Assembly (NCBI GenBank): GCA_964512485.1
Contig: CAZEHJ010000061.1
Location: 1 to 23,063, forward strand
Reading direction: 5' to 3'
DNA from: CAZEHJ01 sp964512485
GTDB taxonomy: Bacteria > Bacteroidota > Rhodothermia > Rhodothermales > UBA10348
DNA length: 23,063 bases
Position numbers and translations under genes: made by a program. This document shows positions 15,864 through 23,063 of the stretch, piece after piece. The notes beneath the pieces are model-generated. The model did no database searches. It was not told the origin of the DNA and was given only the letters and a program-made list of their open reading frames with translations. The number at the start of each line of letters is the position of its first letter. Positions within the stretch are counted from its first letter, which is position 1.

Positions 15864-16315
15864 TATGAGGGATATCCATCGGTGGTGAATTGTCGCTTCA
15901 CCGGGTCGGCGAAGATAGAAAAATAGATCCACAAAGCTGCCGCAAAAAGCAATCCCTGGGAGAGCAGTATGATTCCTGTTCCTGACAGTGTTCCAATGTT
16001 GTCATGCAGTTCGAATGTAGCCGCCCTTCCGTCGTCGGACATTAACAAAAACACGGTGACCGTAGCAAATGAGACCAGCGCCATCACGAACAGCTGAATC
16101 CGCGCAACCCAGCGGAAGAACCGGCCAGAATCCAGAAGTGCGATACCGACGGGGAGCAAAAGCGCGTTGTATTCGACTGCATTCACTGTTCCCGACAAGA
16201 GGCCCGACGCGTATTGCATGGTGGCGAAAATGCCCAGCAACGTGCAGACAGTCCCTGATACCAACGCGGTTTTTGATTTGAGAAGTGTTGAGTCGAGCGC
16301 TGATATCGTAGTCAT
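15863..16315 (-). CDS. Four-helix integral membrane protein of unknown function
   Basis: I do not recognise this 150-residue protein. Four hydrophobic segments are visible at about 17-39, 46-63, 70-92 and 106-136, with short loops and a charged tail (DPVKRQFTTDGYPS). There is no signal-peptidase or lipobox site and no metal or catalytic motif. It is the first gene of an operon with the tRNA deacylase (TAATG junction) and pnuC. The linkage could mean a membrane role with PnuC or simple co-transcription. The start is the first ATG; no strong ribosome-binding site precedes it. Confidence 0.75.
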   Translation of the reverse strand: MTTISALDSTLLKSKTALVSGTVCTLLGIFATMQYASGLLSGTVNAVEYNALLLPVGIALLDSGRFFRWVARIQLFVMALVSFATVTVFLLMSDDGRAATFELHDNIGTLSGTGIILLSQGLLFAAALWIYFSIFADPVKRQFTTDGYPS

Positions 16316-16396
16316 CGTCTTGTATTCGTTTATTCGCGGTCAGTCGTGCCCCGGAGGTCGGTCAAAATTGCGTATCCGTTGTCGGGTATGGTGATA

Positions 16397-16421
16397 CGGC
16401 CGGGGCCTGCGGCCCCGGCCG
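16397..16421 (-). terminator. Strong GC hairpin after the Cys-rich lipoprotein gene
   Basis: CGGCCGGGGCC, a 3-base loop and GGCCCCGGCCG form a perfect 11-bp stem that begins eight bases past the lipoprotein stop. Neither strand has the following T-run of a classical intrinsic terminator. It may act as a terminator without a U-tract, or as an mRNA-stabilising end. Confidence 0.55.
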
Positions 16422-16428
16422 AAGCATG

Positions 16429-17019
16429 TCAAAGTGAAAATTCGAGCTCCACATCGCATTCTCCACGGCACCAACAGGTTACGACGTTGGTTTCGTACCT
16501 GATCAATCCCCAGAGCCAGGAGCGTTCAGCGGTTGAGGGACACGTTCCATGCCCTTCGCATTCTTCGCCGGGACGTATCAGATCCCAGTCACATGTGAAT
16601 GTGATGGTGATGATGTCCTTGTTCGCATGTTCAGGCGGGATTCCACCTGGAATACAAGACTCGGGAACGATACCCGAATAGATCCGATCTCCGGCCATCG
16701 AATCCATTCCAAGCCCATCATCGGTCAGCAGAGTGGATGGCATGTCTTTTGACAACCCAAGCAGGTTTATTGCGTCAGGGTAACGCACTTCTTCTTCCTC
16801 TCTGAGCGTCACCTCGAGAAGGAATTCCTTTTCTTCTCCCTTTTTCGTCTTCAACTGCGTCATCTCGACCGTATCCACCAGATCGAGAGCATTCAATTCG
16901 GCGACTGTGTCTTCGGCCTTATTCAGCCCGGATGAATCACATCCAGTGAAAATGATCGCAAACAGGCTCGCCGCAAGGAAGGCGCCCAGCATGTGCGCCC
17001 GTCGTTCAATATTGTTCAT
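16429..17019 (-). CDS. Unrecognised Cys-rich lipoprotein
   Basis: This 196-residue protein matches no family I can name. The N-terminus is a lipoprotein signal with lipobox FTGC (Cys27). A segment at 100-116 (DDGLGMDSMAGDRIYSG) resembles the DDG..GD..AGDG.Y loop seen in beta-sandwich surface domains. The C-terminal third holds seven cysteines (122, 143, 154, 160, 182, 184, 188), an odd number that would need disulfides, metal binding or another partner in the periplasm. The start at 17019 is supported by GAGG six bases before the ATG. A nested inverted repeat sits in its leader and a strong GC hairpin follows its stop, so it looks like a single-gene transcript. Confidence 0.8.
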   Translation of the reverse strand: MNNIERRAHMLGAFLAASLFAIIFTGCDSSGLNKAEDTVAELNALDLVDTVEMTQLKTKKGEEKEFLLEVTLREEEEVRYPDAINLLGLSKDMPSTLLTDDGLGMDSMAGDRIYSGIVPESCIPGGIPPEHANKDIITITFTCDWDLIRPGEECEGHGTCPSTAERSWLWGLIRYETNVVTCWCRGECDVELEFSL

Positions 17020-17030
17020 AGATATCCTCA

Positions 17031-17087
17031 GCTTCGTCCAACAACATCAGGCGACAATTTGACGCCTTGTGTGTATAGAGACGAAGC
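17031..17087 (-). promoter_or_regulatory. Nested inverted repeats in the Cys-rich lipoprotein leader
   Basis: Outer arms GCTTCGTC (17031-17038) and GACGAAGC (17080-17087) enclose a near-palindrome at 17049-17067 (AGGCG and CGCCT ends with CAA/TTG inside, one mismatched pair). The outer arm abuts the Shine-Dalgarno sequence of the lipoprotein gene. It could be a leader RNA structure or operator; alternatively the inner hairpin could end the PPK2 transcript, though no T-run follows. Confidence 0.4.
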
Positions 17088-17133
17088 CGGGGACGACGTA
17101 ACCGATTCAAGAACCAATCACGCGAGCAACGAC

Positions 17134-18165
17134 CTACCAGCCGTGCTCATTTTTGTCGATAACCTGCGATGGTGATCCGACGATAAGGGGATCGGGCCTG
17201 ATCACCACACTGTGGTCTTTGCCCGGATAATCGAGATGATAGAGGAAGTGATTCATGCAGTTCGTGCGGGCTCGCTTTTTGTCATCAGATTTGATGATCG
17301 TCCAGGGACAGTCGGCGGTGTCGGTGTGGAAAAACATGTTCAGTTTGGCCTGAGTGTATTCTTCCCACTTATCACGCGAAAGCCGATCGATGGCACTCAG
17401 CTTCCATCCTTTCAGAGGATCTGAATCCCGTGACGACATGCGAGCTTTTTGTGCTATCCTCGTCACAGAGAACCAGTATTTGTAGATGATGATGCCCGAG
17501 CGTGAGAGCATGCGCTCCAATTCGGGAGCCTGCCGAAGAAATTCCTTGTATTCTTTGCCAGTACAAAACTTCATCACGCGCTCAACACCGGCGCGGTTGT
17601 ACCACGAACGGTCAAAGAACACGATTTCGCCGTGCGTCGGAAACTGACGGATATATCGCTGGAAATACCACTGACCCCGCTCCTCATCTGTCGGCTTCTC
17701 AAGGGCGACGATGCGTGCTCCACGAGGATTGAGGTGTTCCATGAATCGCTTGATTGTACCTCCCTTTCCTGCCGCATCACGACCTTCACATACCACGACG
17801 ATACGCTGTCCTGATTCCTTGGCCCATCGCTGGACTTTCAACAGCTCGATCTGAAGCTCCTTTTTTCGCTTGTCATACGCCGAACGACTCAGCTTCTCTC
17901 GGTATGGATAGATCCCTTCATGAAAAAGACCATCAATTTCTTCGGGACTGTATCCCAAATCTGTTCGGATTTCATCGGTGCGTGGCGCCTCTTTTTGGAG
18001 TAGCGATTCGCCCATCTGGCCCAATCCCATCTGGGATTCCCCATCGACAGGCGTTTCCACGTTTTTCAACGCCAAAACCTTCTTCTTATCAGACTTCTTG
18101 ACTGATTTGGTTTCCATTTTCGGGTGCTCTGTTGAGGGGAAGACGTCCGGGCGCTCTATTGCCAT
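17134..18165 (-). CDS. ppk2: Polyphosphate kinase 2 (PPK2 family)
   Basis: This 343-residue protein transfers phosphate between polyphosphate and nucleotides in the cytoplasm. The P-loop (GRDAAGKGG, 128-136), the FFDRSWYNRAGVERVM block with Asp185, and the lid and end motifs DPLKGWKLSAIDRLS and SDDKKRARTNCMNH all fit single-domain PPK2. The core starts near residue 68 (TDLGYSPEEID). The preceding 67 residues are a Lys-rich, low-complexity extension (KKSDKKK) of unclear role. An alternative start at 18117 (METKSVKK) would remove 16 residues. The gene overlaps the DUF1801/YdeI-like gene by 10 bp, suggesting coupling. Whether it makes GTP, ATP or polyphosphate cannot be read from sequence. Confidence 0.92.
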   Translation of the reverse strand: MAIERPDVFPSTEHPKMETKSVKKSDKKKVLALKNVETPVDGESQMGLGQMGESLLQKEAPRTDEIRTDLGYSPEEIDGLFHEGIYPYREKLSRSAYDKRKKELQIELLKVQRWAKESGQRIVVVCEGRDAAGKGGTIKRFMEHLNPRGARIVALEKPTDEERGQWYFQRYIRQFPTHGEIVFFDRSWYNRAGVERVMKFCTGKEYKEFLRQAPELERMLSRSGIIIYKYWFSVTRIAQKARMSSRDSDPLKGWKLSAIDRLSRDKWEEYTQAKLNMFFHTDTADCPWTIIKSDDKKRARTNCMNHFLYHLDYPGKDHSVVIRPDPLIVGSPSQVIDKNEHGW

Positions 18166-18776
18166 TTCTTGATGTACTTCCAGTTTCTGGGTTTTCCGTC
18201 AGCCATCCATTCGACGGCCTGCTTCAACCGTGATATCCGCGTTGCTTCCCGCTTCGCATCAACCACCCATTCCACATATTCTCGTCGGTTGGACGGACTG
18301 AACCGATTGAATGTCGTGAACGCCTCTTGGTTTTCAGAAAGTGCATCCAAAAACCATTGTGGCACAATAAAATCAGCCTTTTTTGGCCTGGGTGATGTAG
18401 GGGATTTTACGCCCCGTTCGTTAAGGTCAATCGCTTCCAGGATTAGCGTCCGCATCAGCGCATCCGGCGGAAAATCTTCCAGAGAAGCGAGCTTGATGGC
18501 CCCCATTCCAGACTTTTTACCGATCGGTTCGAAATTCCTCCCGGCAACATCGAGGAGAGAGCCTTTCCAGAATGTAAACCGTACGTGCTGATTGAACGCG
18601 GCCATCTGGGCCACGATACCTTTGTACTCGAAGTGTGGGCAGCTCCACTTCATTGACTCCTCCAGCAGTGGAGAAGTGCTGTGCATGATCTCCCTGATTT
18701 TTTCCAGAATGGGCACGGCGAAAGGTCTCGCGTTCTGGATGTACTGGTCTACCTTGTCGGAAGAGCCTTCTTTCAT
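18156..18776 (-). CDS. DUF1801/YdeI (OmpD-associated)-like protein
   Basis: This 206-residue soluble protein has an N-terminal DUF1801-type segment (about 8-115, with ESMKWSCPHFEYKG and FTFWKGSLL). A C-terminal YdeI-like segment follows (about 120-200, with VPQWFLDALSENQEAFTTF, SNRREYVEWVVDAKREATR and the Lys-rich end). Proteins of this family have been linked to bacteriocin or stress protection, but no biochemical activity is established. No signal peptide is seen. Its last ten bases overlap the PPK2 start, placing the pair in one operon that diverges from the haloperoxidase-type gene across 116 bp. The start is the first ATG; no clear ribosome-binding site precedes it. Confidence 0.85.
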   Translation of the reverse strand: MKEGSSDKVDQYIQNARPFAVPILEKIREIMHSTSPLLEESMKWSCPHFEYKGIVAQMAAFNQHVRFTFWKGSLLDVAGRNFEPIGKKSGMGAIKLASLEDFPPDALMRTLILEAIDLNERGVKSPTSPRPKKADFIVPQWFLDALSENQEAFTTFNRFSPSNRREYVEWVVDAKREATRISRLKQAVEWMADGKPRNWKYIKKWQ

Positions 18777-18892
18777 AGTTTACAAGCTTTGAATGTTAGC
18801 GTCCCTGATTTCAGATAATCCTGTCGGGATATCTTAAAAAAAACGAATAAGGGCTATATTACAGAGAACTCATTTCTGAATCATGGTATCCC

Positions 18893-21085
18893 ATGAAAAA
18901 ATACCTGCTGCTTCTTAGTGTCCCCATTCTCTTTTCCGTTCCTGCGAACGGACAACATTCTGTTGCCCGGCAATGGAATGAGGCACTTCTTCAGTCTATT
19001 CGGGAGGACTTTGCGCGCCCGACCGTCCACGCCCGGAATCTGTTTCACACCTCCGTCCTGATGTGGGATGCATGGGCTGCCTACGACACGTCCAGTGAGC
19101 CCTACATGTTGGGTAATTCGCTGGACGGGTTTGAATGTGGTTTTACCGGCGTTCCTGACCCGGGAGATGTCAAGGCTGCTCGGAATAAAGCAATCAGTTA
19201 CGCATCGTATCGATTGTTGCGACACCGTTTCGCAGTTTCTCCGGGCACCGCTGCGGCGATGGCCCGATACGATATTCTGATGGCTGATCTGGGATACGAC
19301 ACCTCATTCGAAGGAACAGATTATGCGTCGGGTGAGCCTGCCGCCCTCGGAAACTATCTGGCTCAGTGCATGATTGAGTTTGGACTGCAGGATGGAGCGA
19401 ACGAAGCAGAACTGTATTCCAACCGGTTTTATCGTCCAGTCAATCCACCCCTGGCACCGCCACTTCCAGGGAATCCTCATATCGCGGATATGAATCGTTG
19501 GCAGCCACTGTCTTTTGACGTTTTTATCGATCAATCAGGACAGGAAATACCCACTGGAACGCCCGAATTTCTCGGACCAGAGTGGGGAAGAGTGGAGCCA
19601 TTTTCGCTTTCGCGCGACGATCTGAAAATTCTGGAGCGGGACGGGAACGAGTACTGGGTGTATCACGACCCCGGACCACCACCTTACCTGGATATTGTGA
19701 ACGGCACAGGCATGTCGGATATCTATAAATGGACATTCACTCTTGTATCGGTATGGTCCTCTCAGTTGGATCCCGCCGACGGTGTTATGTGGGACATTTC
19801 TCCAGCGGTTATCGGAAATATCGACATCGATTCGATGCCGCTAGATTTTGCCTCCTTCGATCAGTTTTACGACCTCTTTAATGGGGGGGACGCCAGCAGG
19901 GGCAGGCGCATAAATCCGGCCACCGGGGCTCCATACTGGGCACAGATCGTGCCCCGAGCGGACTATGCACGGGTTCTGGCGGAATTCTGGGCTGACGGTC
20001 CGGATTCAGAAACGCCGCCCGGTCACTGGTTTACGATCCTGAATTATGTCAGCGATCATCCACAGGTTGTCAAAAAATACAGGGGTCAGGGTGATGTCCT
20101 GGACGACCTAGAATGGGACGTCAAATCGTACTTCGTTCTTGCAGGCACGATGCACGACGTTGCCATTACAGCGTGGGGAATCAAAGGGTGGTATGATTAT
20201 ATCCGGCCGATTTCTGCTATTCGGGGAATGGCAGAGTTCGGACAGAGCTCTGATCAGAGTCTCCCCCGGTATCATCCTGCTGGCATTTCGCTCATCCCGG
20301 GCTACATCGAAATGGTTGGCGAGGGAGATCCACTCGCAGGCGATTTCAACGAGCATGTGGACAAGATCAAAGTGAAGGCTTGGCGCGGTCCTGCGTTTGT
20401 ATTTGATCCTGCAACGGAGGTAGGAGGTGTAGACTGGATTTTGGCCGATAATTGGTGGCCGTACCAGAGGCCTTCGTTCGTAACGCCTCCCTTCGCCGGA
20501 TATATCTCGGGCCATTCCACCTATTCCCGAGCAGCCGCAGAGGTCATGACTCTCCTGACGGGCGACGAATATTTTCCCGGGGGCATGGGTGAATTCCATG
20601 CGCCGAAAAACGAGTTCCTCGTGTTCGAGGACGGACCAAGCGTTGACGTTGTTCTTCAGTGGGCGACCTACCGGGATGCCTCGGATCAGACGAGTCTATC
20701 CAGAATATGGGGAGGGATCCATCCACCCGCCGACGACATCTTCGGGCGCATCATTGGCGAGGAGATCGGCGTTGAAGCTTTCGCATTTGCAGAGCGATAT
20801 TTCTCCGGTCAGGCAACGGCAGTAGAGGAAGATGTCATCCCAACCACGTCACCTGAGCTGAATCTATATCCCAATCCTGTTTCAGCCGGGTCCATTGTGC
20901 GCGTTTCGATGCCGGGAGACGGAGAACTTAACGTTTATGACATACGCGGCAGGCTCGTCAGAAGCGTCAGCCTCGAAACCGGATCGCAAACTATTGCCAC
21001 TGAGGGACTGGCAGCGGGGATCTATTTTATCAGGACAGTCTCGGGCCAAGATGTGCGAACCCGCTCACTCATCGTCCTGAAGTAG
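18893..21085 (+). CDS. T9SS-exported vanadium haloperoxidase/PAP2-superfamily enzyme
   Basis: This 730-residue protein has a signal peptide (1-21, ending ANGQ) and a long helical vanadium-haloperoxidase-type domain (about 25-640). All vanadate/phosphate-pocket residues are present: Lys431 and Arg438 (K-x6-RP), Ser539-Gly540-His541 (YISGHST), and Arg604 and His610 (RIWGGIH). The spacings K-x6-R and R-x5-H equal those of the fungal chloroperoxidase. A type A sorting domain from LNLYPNPVSAG to the C-terminus predicts export by T9SS. The predicted activity is halide oxidation with peroxide, but related proteins are acid phosphatases and halide choice is not readable. A TATATT at 18855-18860 is a weak candidate -10. 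A terminator follows. Confidence 0.9.
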   Translation: MKKYLLLLSVPILFSVPANGQHSVARQWNEALLQSIREDFARPTVHARNLFHTSVLMWDAWAAYDTSSEPYMLGNSLDGFECGFTGVPDPGDVKAARNKAISYASYRLLRHRFAVSPGTAAAMARYDILMADLGYDTSFEGTDYASGEPAALGNYLAQCMIEFGLQDGANEAELYSNRFYRPVNPPLAPPLPGNPHIADMNRWQPLSFDVFIDQSGQEIPTGTPEFLGPEWGRVEPFSLSRDDLKILERDGNEYWVYHDPGPPPYLDIVNGTGMSDIYKWTFTLVSVWSSQLDPADGVMWDISPAVIGNIDIDSMPLDFASFDQFYDLFNGGDASRGRRINPATGAPYWAQIVPRADYARVLAEFWADGPDSETPPGHWFTILNYVSDHPQVVKKYRGQGDVLDDLEWDVKSYFVLAGTMHDVAITAWGIKGWYDYIRPISAIRGMAEFGQSSDQSLPRYHPAGISLIPGYIEMVGEGDPLAGDFNEHVDKIKVKAWRGPAFVFDPATEVGGVDWILADNWWPYQRPSFVTPPFAGYISGHSTYSRAAAEVMTLLTGDEYFPGGMGEFHAPKNEFLVFEDGPSVDVVLQWATYRDASDQTSLSRIWGGIHPPADDIFGRIIGEEIGVEAFAFAERYFSGQATAVEEDVIPTTSPELNLYPNPVSAGSIVRVSMPGDGELNVYDIRGRLVRSVSLETGSQTIATEGLAAGIYFIRTVSGQDVRTRSLIVLK

Positions 21086-21100
21086 TCATCAAGCGAGTCG

Positions 21101-21141
21101 TTCATCGCGCCGACGTGGGATCGGCGCGATGAACATTTTTT
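21101..21141 (+). terminator. Rho-independent terminator of the haloperoxidase-type gene
   Basis: TTCATCGCGCCGA (21101-21113) and TCGGCGCGATGAA (21121-21133) form a perfect 13-bp stem with a 7-base loop, followed by T at 21136-21141. It lies 16 bp after the stop of the plus-strand gene. The minus strand lacks a T-run, so it acts on the plus strand. Confidence 0.9.
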
Positions 21142-21167
21142 CGAAACGGGTTCCGTCCTGTTTGTGG

Positions 21168-22859
21168 TCACCCTGCGAGAAGTTCTCGAATGGTTTCCAC
21201 GTAGTCCGGATACATCGGATCGAACATGGCCTGCTTGATTTCGGACTCCAGATCATCCGGCATGCGTTTTCGGGTCAATCCCTCATCAAAGACATATCGC
21301 GCAACCTGCACGGCGATGTGCGCAGATACCTCCCTGATCCGTGCCAGAGAAGGAAATATCCGACCAATCTGCAGGTCATGGTCGCTCACCATCTCGGTCA
21401 GAGCTTTCGCGGCGACGGTGAACATTTCATCGGGTATGATGTCGGCTTCGCTGATAACCAGCCCCAAACCCAGTCCCGGGAAGATGTAGGCGTTGTTGGC
21501 TTGGCCGGGCACATACGTGCGGCCAGCATACTCAACCATATCGAAGGGGCTTCCGCTGGCAAATACACAGCGACCCCCGCTCCAGCGAATGGCCTGGCGC
21601 GCCGTGCACTCGGCCTTCGAAGTCGGGTTGGAGAGAGCAAAAATGATGGGTGTATCATTGATTTCACTCATCAATTCGACGACCTCGCGGGTAAACGATC
21701 CGGGCTGGCCGGATACGCCGATAAGCGCAGTGGGCCGCAGTCGACGGATTGCTTCGAGGAGATCGGAAGTTTCGTCTGCATCGTGTGCAAACGGAAGTTT
21801 GTGATCGGCCAGGTCGTCCCGGCTACCTACGACGAGCCCGGTCGAATCAAAGAACCAGCAGTGGGAGCGGGCTTCGTCAAGATCCAGACCTCTCTGCACG
21901 AGAGCCGAACCGAACAGGTTGCCGATGCCGATTCCGGCTTCGCCGGCGCCGAGGAACAGAATGGTTTGATCTTCGAACTCGCCACCCGTCAAGCGCAACG
22001 ATGTGAACAGTCCAGCCAGTGTCACCGAAGCCGTGCCCTGGATATCATCGTTGAACGTTGCATACCGATCCCTGTACTTTCTCAAAAGCCTGAAGGCATT
22101 TCGATTCGCAAAATCCTCGAACTGCACGATGGCGCTCGGAAATACGTTCGAAACGGATTCCATGAATTCATCGATGAACTCGTCGTAAGGGGCACCTCTC
22201 AATCTGCGTCGGGGTAGACCGATATAGAGGGGATCCCGAAGCAGGTCTTCGTTCTCCGTTCCAACATCCAGCGTGATGGGCAGGCAGTTGGAGGGATGCA
22301 CGCCTGCACAGGCGGTGTATAGCGCCAGTTTCCCGATGGGAATGCCCATGCCGTCTGCTCCGAGGTCGCCCAGACCCAGAATGCGTTCGCCGTCCGTGAC
22401 CACAATGACCCGAACGTCCTGATGAGGCCAGTTGTGAAGGATTTTTTCGATATGCCCGCTGTCATCCGCACTCAGGTACATTCCGCGTGGCCGTCTGAAG
22501 ATGTGCGCGAACTTCTGGCAGGCCTCTCCCACGGTCGGGGTGTAGATGATGGGCATCAGCTCCTTGAGGTGATCAATTACAACCCGATAGAAAAGGGTTT
22601 GATTTCGATCCTGAAGAGCGGCCAGGAGCACGTACCGGTCCAAATCGGTCTTGGCATTGCGGATGTTTTCCATCACCCTCGAGACCTGGAGTTCTTCCGA
22701 ACTGATTCTCGGCGGCAGCAGTCCTTTCAGTCCCAGAACCGATCGTTCTTCCTCGGTGAATGCGGTCCCTTTATTCCTGACTGGATCATTTAACAGCTTC
22801 CCGCCGCGATGGACGCTTCCCGGCTCAAGAATTATCTCATCGTTATGATCATCAAACAT
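21168..22859 (-). CDS. NAD-type malic enzyme (malate to pyruvate and CO2)
   Basis: This 563-residue enzyme is of the large MaeA/SfcA and eukaryote-like class. It oxidatively decarboxylates L-malate to pyruvate in the cytoplasm. Visible motifs are YTPTVGEAC with catalytic Tyr106, RRPRGMYLS, GIPIGKLALY with Lys177, the metal-site FEDFANRNAF (Glu248/Asp249) and FNDDIQGTASV (Asp271/272), and the nucleotide-binding GAGEAG (304-309). The length is normal. An AGGTGA Shine-Dalgarno sits just before the ATG, directly next to a 13-bp palindrome. NAD rather than NADP use is a family-level guess. It converges with the haloperoxidase-type gene. Confidence 0.93.
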   Translation of the reverse strand: MFDDHNDEIILEPGSVHRGGKLLNDPVRNKGTAFTEEERSVLGLKGLLPPRISSEELQVSRVMENIRNAKTDLDRYVLLAALQDRNQTLFYRVVIDHLKELMPIIYTPTVGEACQKFAHIFRRPRGMYLSADDSGHIEKILHNWPHQDVRVIVVTDGERILGLGDLGADGMGIPIGKLALYTACAGVHPSNCLPITLDVGTENEDLLRDPLYIGLPRRRLRGAPYDEFIDEFMESVSNVFPSAIVQFEDFANRNAFRLLRKYRDRYATFNDDIQGTASVTLAGLFTSLRLTGGEFEDQTILFLGAGEAGIGIGNLFGSALVQRGLDLDEARSHCWFFDSTGLVVGSRDDLADHKLPFAHDADETSDLLEAIRRLRPTALIGVSGQPGSFTREVVELMSEINDTPIIFALSNPTSKAECTARQAIRWSGGRCVFASGSPFDMVEYAGRTYVPGQANNAYIFPGLGLGLVISEADIIPDEMFTVAAKALTEMVSDHDLQIGRIFPSLARIREVSAHIAVQVARYVFDEGLTRKRMPDDLESEIKQAMFDPMYPDYVETIRELLAG

Positions 22860-22869
22860 GTCTTCACCT

Positions 22870-22882
22870 CTGATCGGATCAG
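22870..22882. promoter_or_regulatory. 13-bp palindrome next to the malic enzyme ribosome-binding site
   Basis: CTGATC-G-GATCAG has perfect 6-bp arms around one base and touches the AGGTGA Shine-Dalgarno at 22864-22869. It could be an operator or a short RNA stem limiting initiation. No regulator is known. Confidence 0.3.
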
Positions 22883-22996
22883 TAGTAATTCATCGAGTCC
22901 AATTTCCTGCAATCGGTGACTGAAGGTATACAGGGCATATCTATCACAATTGTAGGCATCAAGCTCATGATAGTGAGTACTTTTCCCTACAGTGAA

Positions 22997-23063
22997 TCAG
23001 ATCCGTTCCAGAGCATGGGAAAGATCTGCTACCAGATCGTCGGCGTTTTCCAGTCCCACCGAT
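22997..23063 (-). CDS. Cys/Met metabolism PLP-dependent enzyme, C-terminal fragment
   Basis: Only the last 22 codons and stop are in the window; the gene runs off the right edge. The tail reads SVGLENADDLVADLSHALERI, the characteristic ending of the cystathionine gamma-synthase / methionine gamma-lyase / O-acylhomoserine sulfhydrylase family. There the conserved S-V-G-L/I-E strand is followed by D-DL--DL--AL. The specific member cannot be told from this part. It lies 137 bp upstream of the malic enzyme start on the same strand, with no clear terminator between them. Confidence 0.7.
   Translation of the reverse strand, partial: SVGLENADDLVADLSHALERI

Noticed and set aside
21129..22217. Long open frame on the plus strand (362 codons)
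   Set aside because: It lies opposite the malic enzyme gene, which has full catalytic motifs and a good ribosome-binding site; the plus frame has no recognisable domain.
1..23063. Mobile element, prophage or defence island
   Set aside because: No transposase, integrase, phage structural, restriction, toxin-antitoxin or reverse transcriptase motifs were seen; genes are chromosomal in type.

Overview
The window looks like a scaffold from a Bacteroidota-related bacterium (FCB group), plausibly a marine Rhodothermota/Balneolota-type lineage. The grounds are two large secreted proteins ending in type IX secretion (T9SS type A) sorting domains, a DPP-IV-like S9 peptidase with charged insertions, YceI and DUF5777-like beta-barrel genes, several lipoproteins, weak Shine-Dalgarno usage and roughly balanced base composition. 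This placement is inferred from gene content only. A run of exactly 100 N, flanked on both sides by the same 55 bp, marks the sequence as a draft or metagenome scaffold.

Layout. 24-4040 (minus): a two-gene unit, a lipoprotein of the six-hairpin glycosidase type followed by an exported S9 peptidase. It diverges from a small DksA/TraR-like zinc-finger regulator (4125-4463) across an 84-bp spacer holding a 15-bp palindrome. 4597-7899 (plus): the most distinctive block, a duplicated envelope module: [CX4CH cytochrome-type lipoprotein + DUF5777-like barrel] followed by [cytochrome-type lipoprotein + YceI + DUF5777-like barrel], the second copy tightly coupled by overlapping genes. 7992-9860: T9SS-exported S41-type peptidase. 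9880-12036: divergent cutC and an exported M20 (carboxypeptidase G2-like) peptidase. 12137-13201: full-length Ada, behind a leader with a strong inverted repeat. 13206-14330: exported PHP/Sb-PDE-like phosphodiesterase.

14441-14731: assembly gap plus a 37-bp tandem repeat that includes the 3' end of pnuC. 14692-16315 (minus): coupled operon of a four-helix membrane protein, a ProXp-ala-type tRNA deacylase and the NMN transporter PnuC. 16429-17019: unrecognised Cys-rich lipoprotein with a structured leader. 17134-18776: DUF1801/YdeI-like protein overlapping a PPK2 polyphosphate kinase. 18893-21085: T9SS-exported vanadium haloperoxidase-type enzyme with the full vanadate pocket and a clear terminator. 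21168-22859: NAD-type malic enzyme. 22997-23063: the C-terminus of a Cys/Met-metabolism PLP enzyme running off the end.

Most of the window is ordinary chromosomal housekeeping and envelope biology: peptide scavenging (S9, S41, M20), envelope redox/lipid carriage (cytochrome/YceI/barrel) and metabolism. No tRNA, rRNA, transposase, phage gene or CRISPR array is visible. The best candidate for an undescribed system is the duplicated cytochrome/YceI/barrel module; the leader inverted repeats and the gap/repeat structure are the other non-gene signals worth testing.
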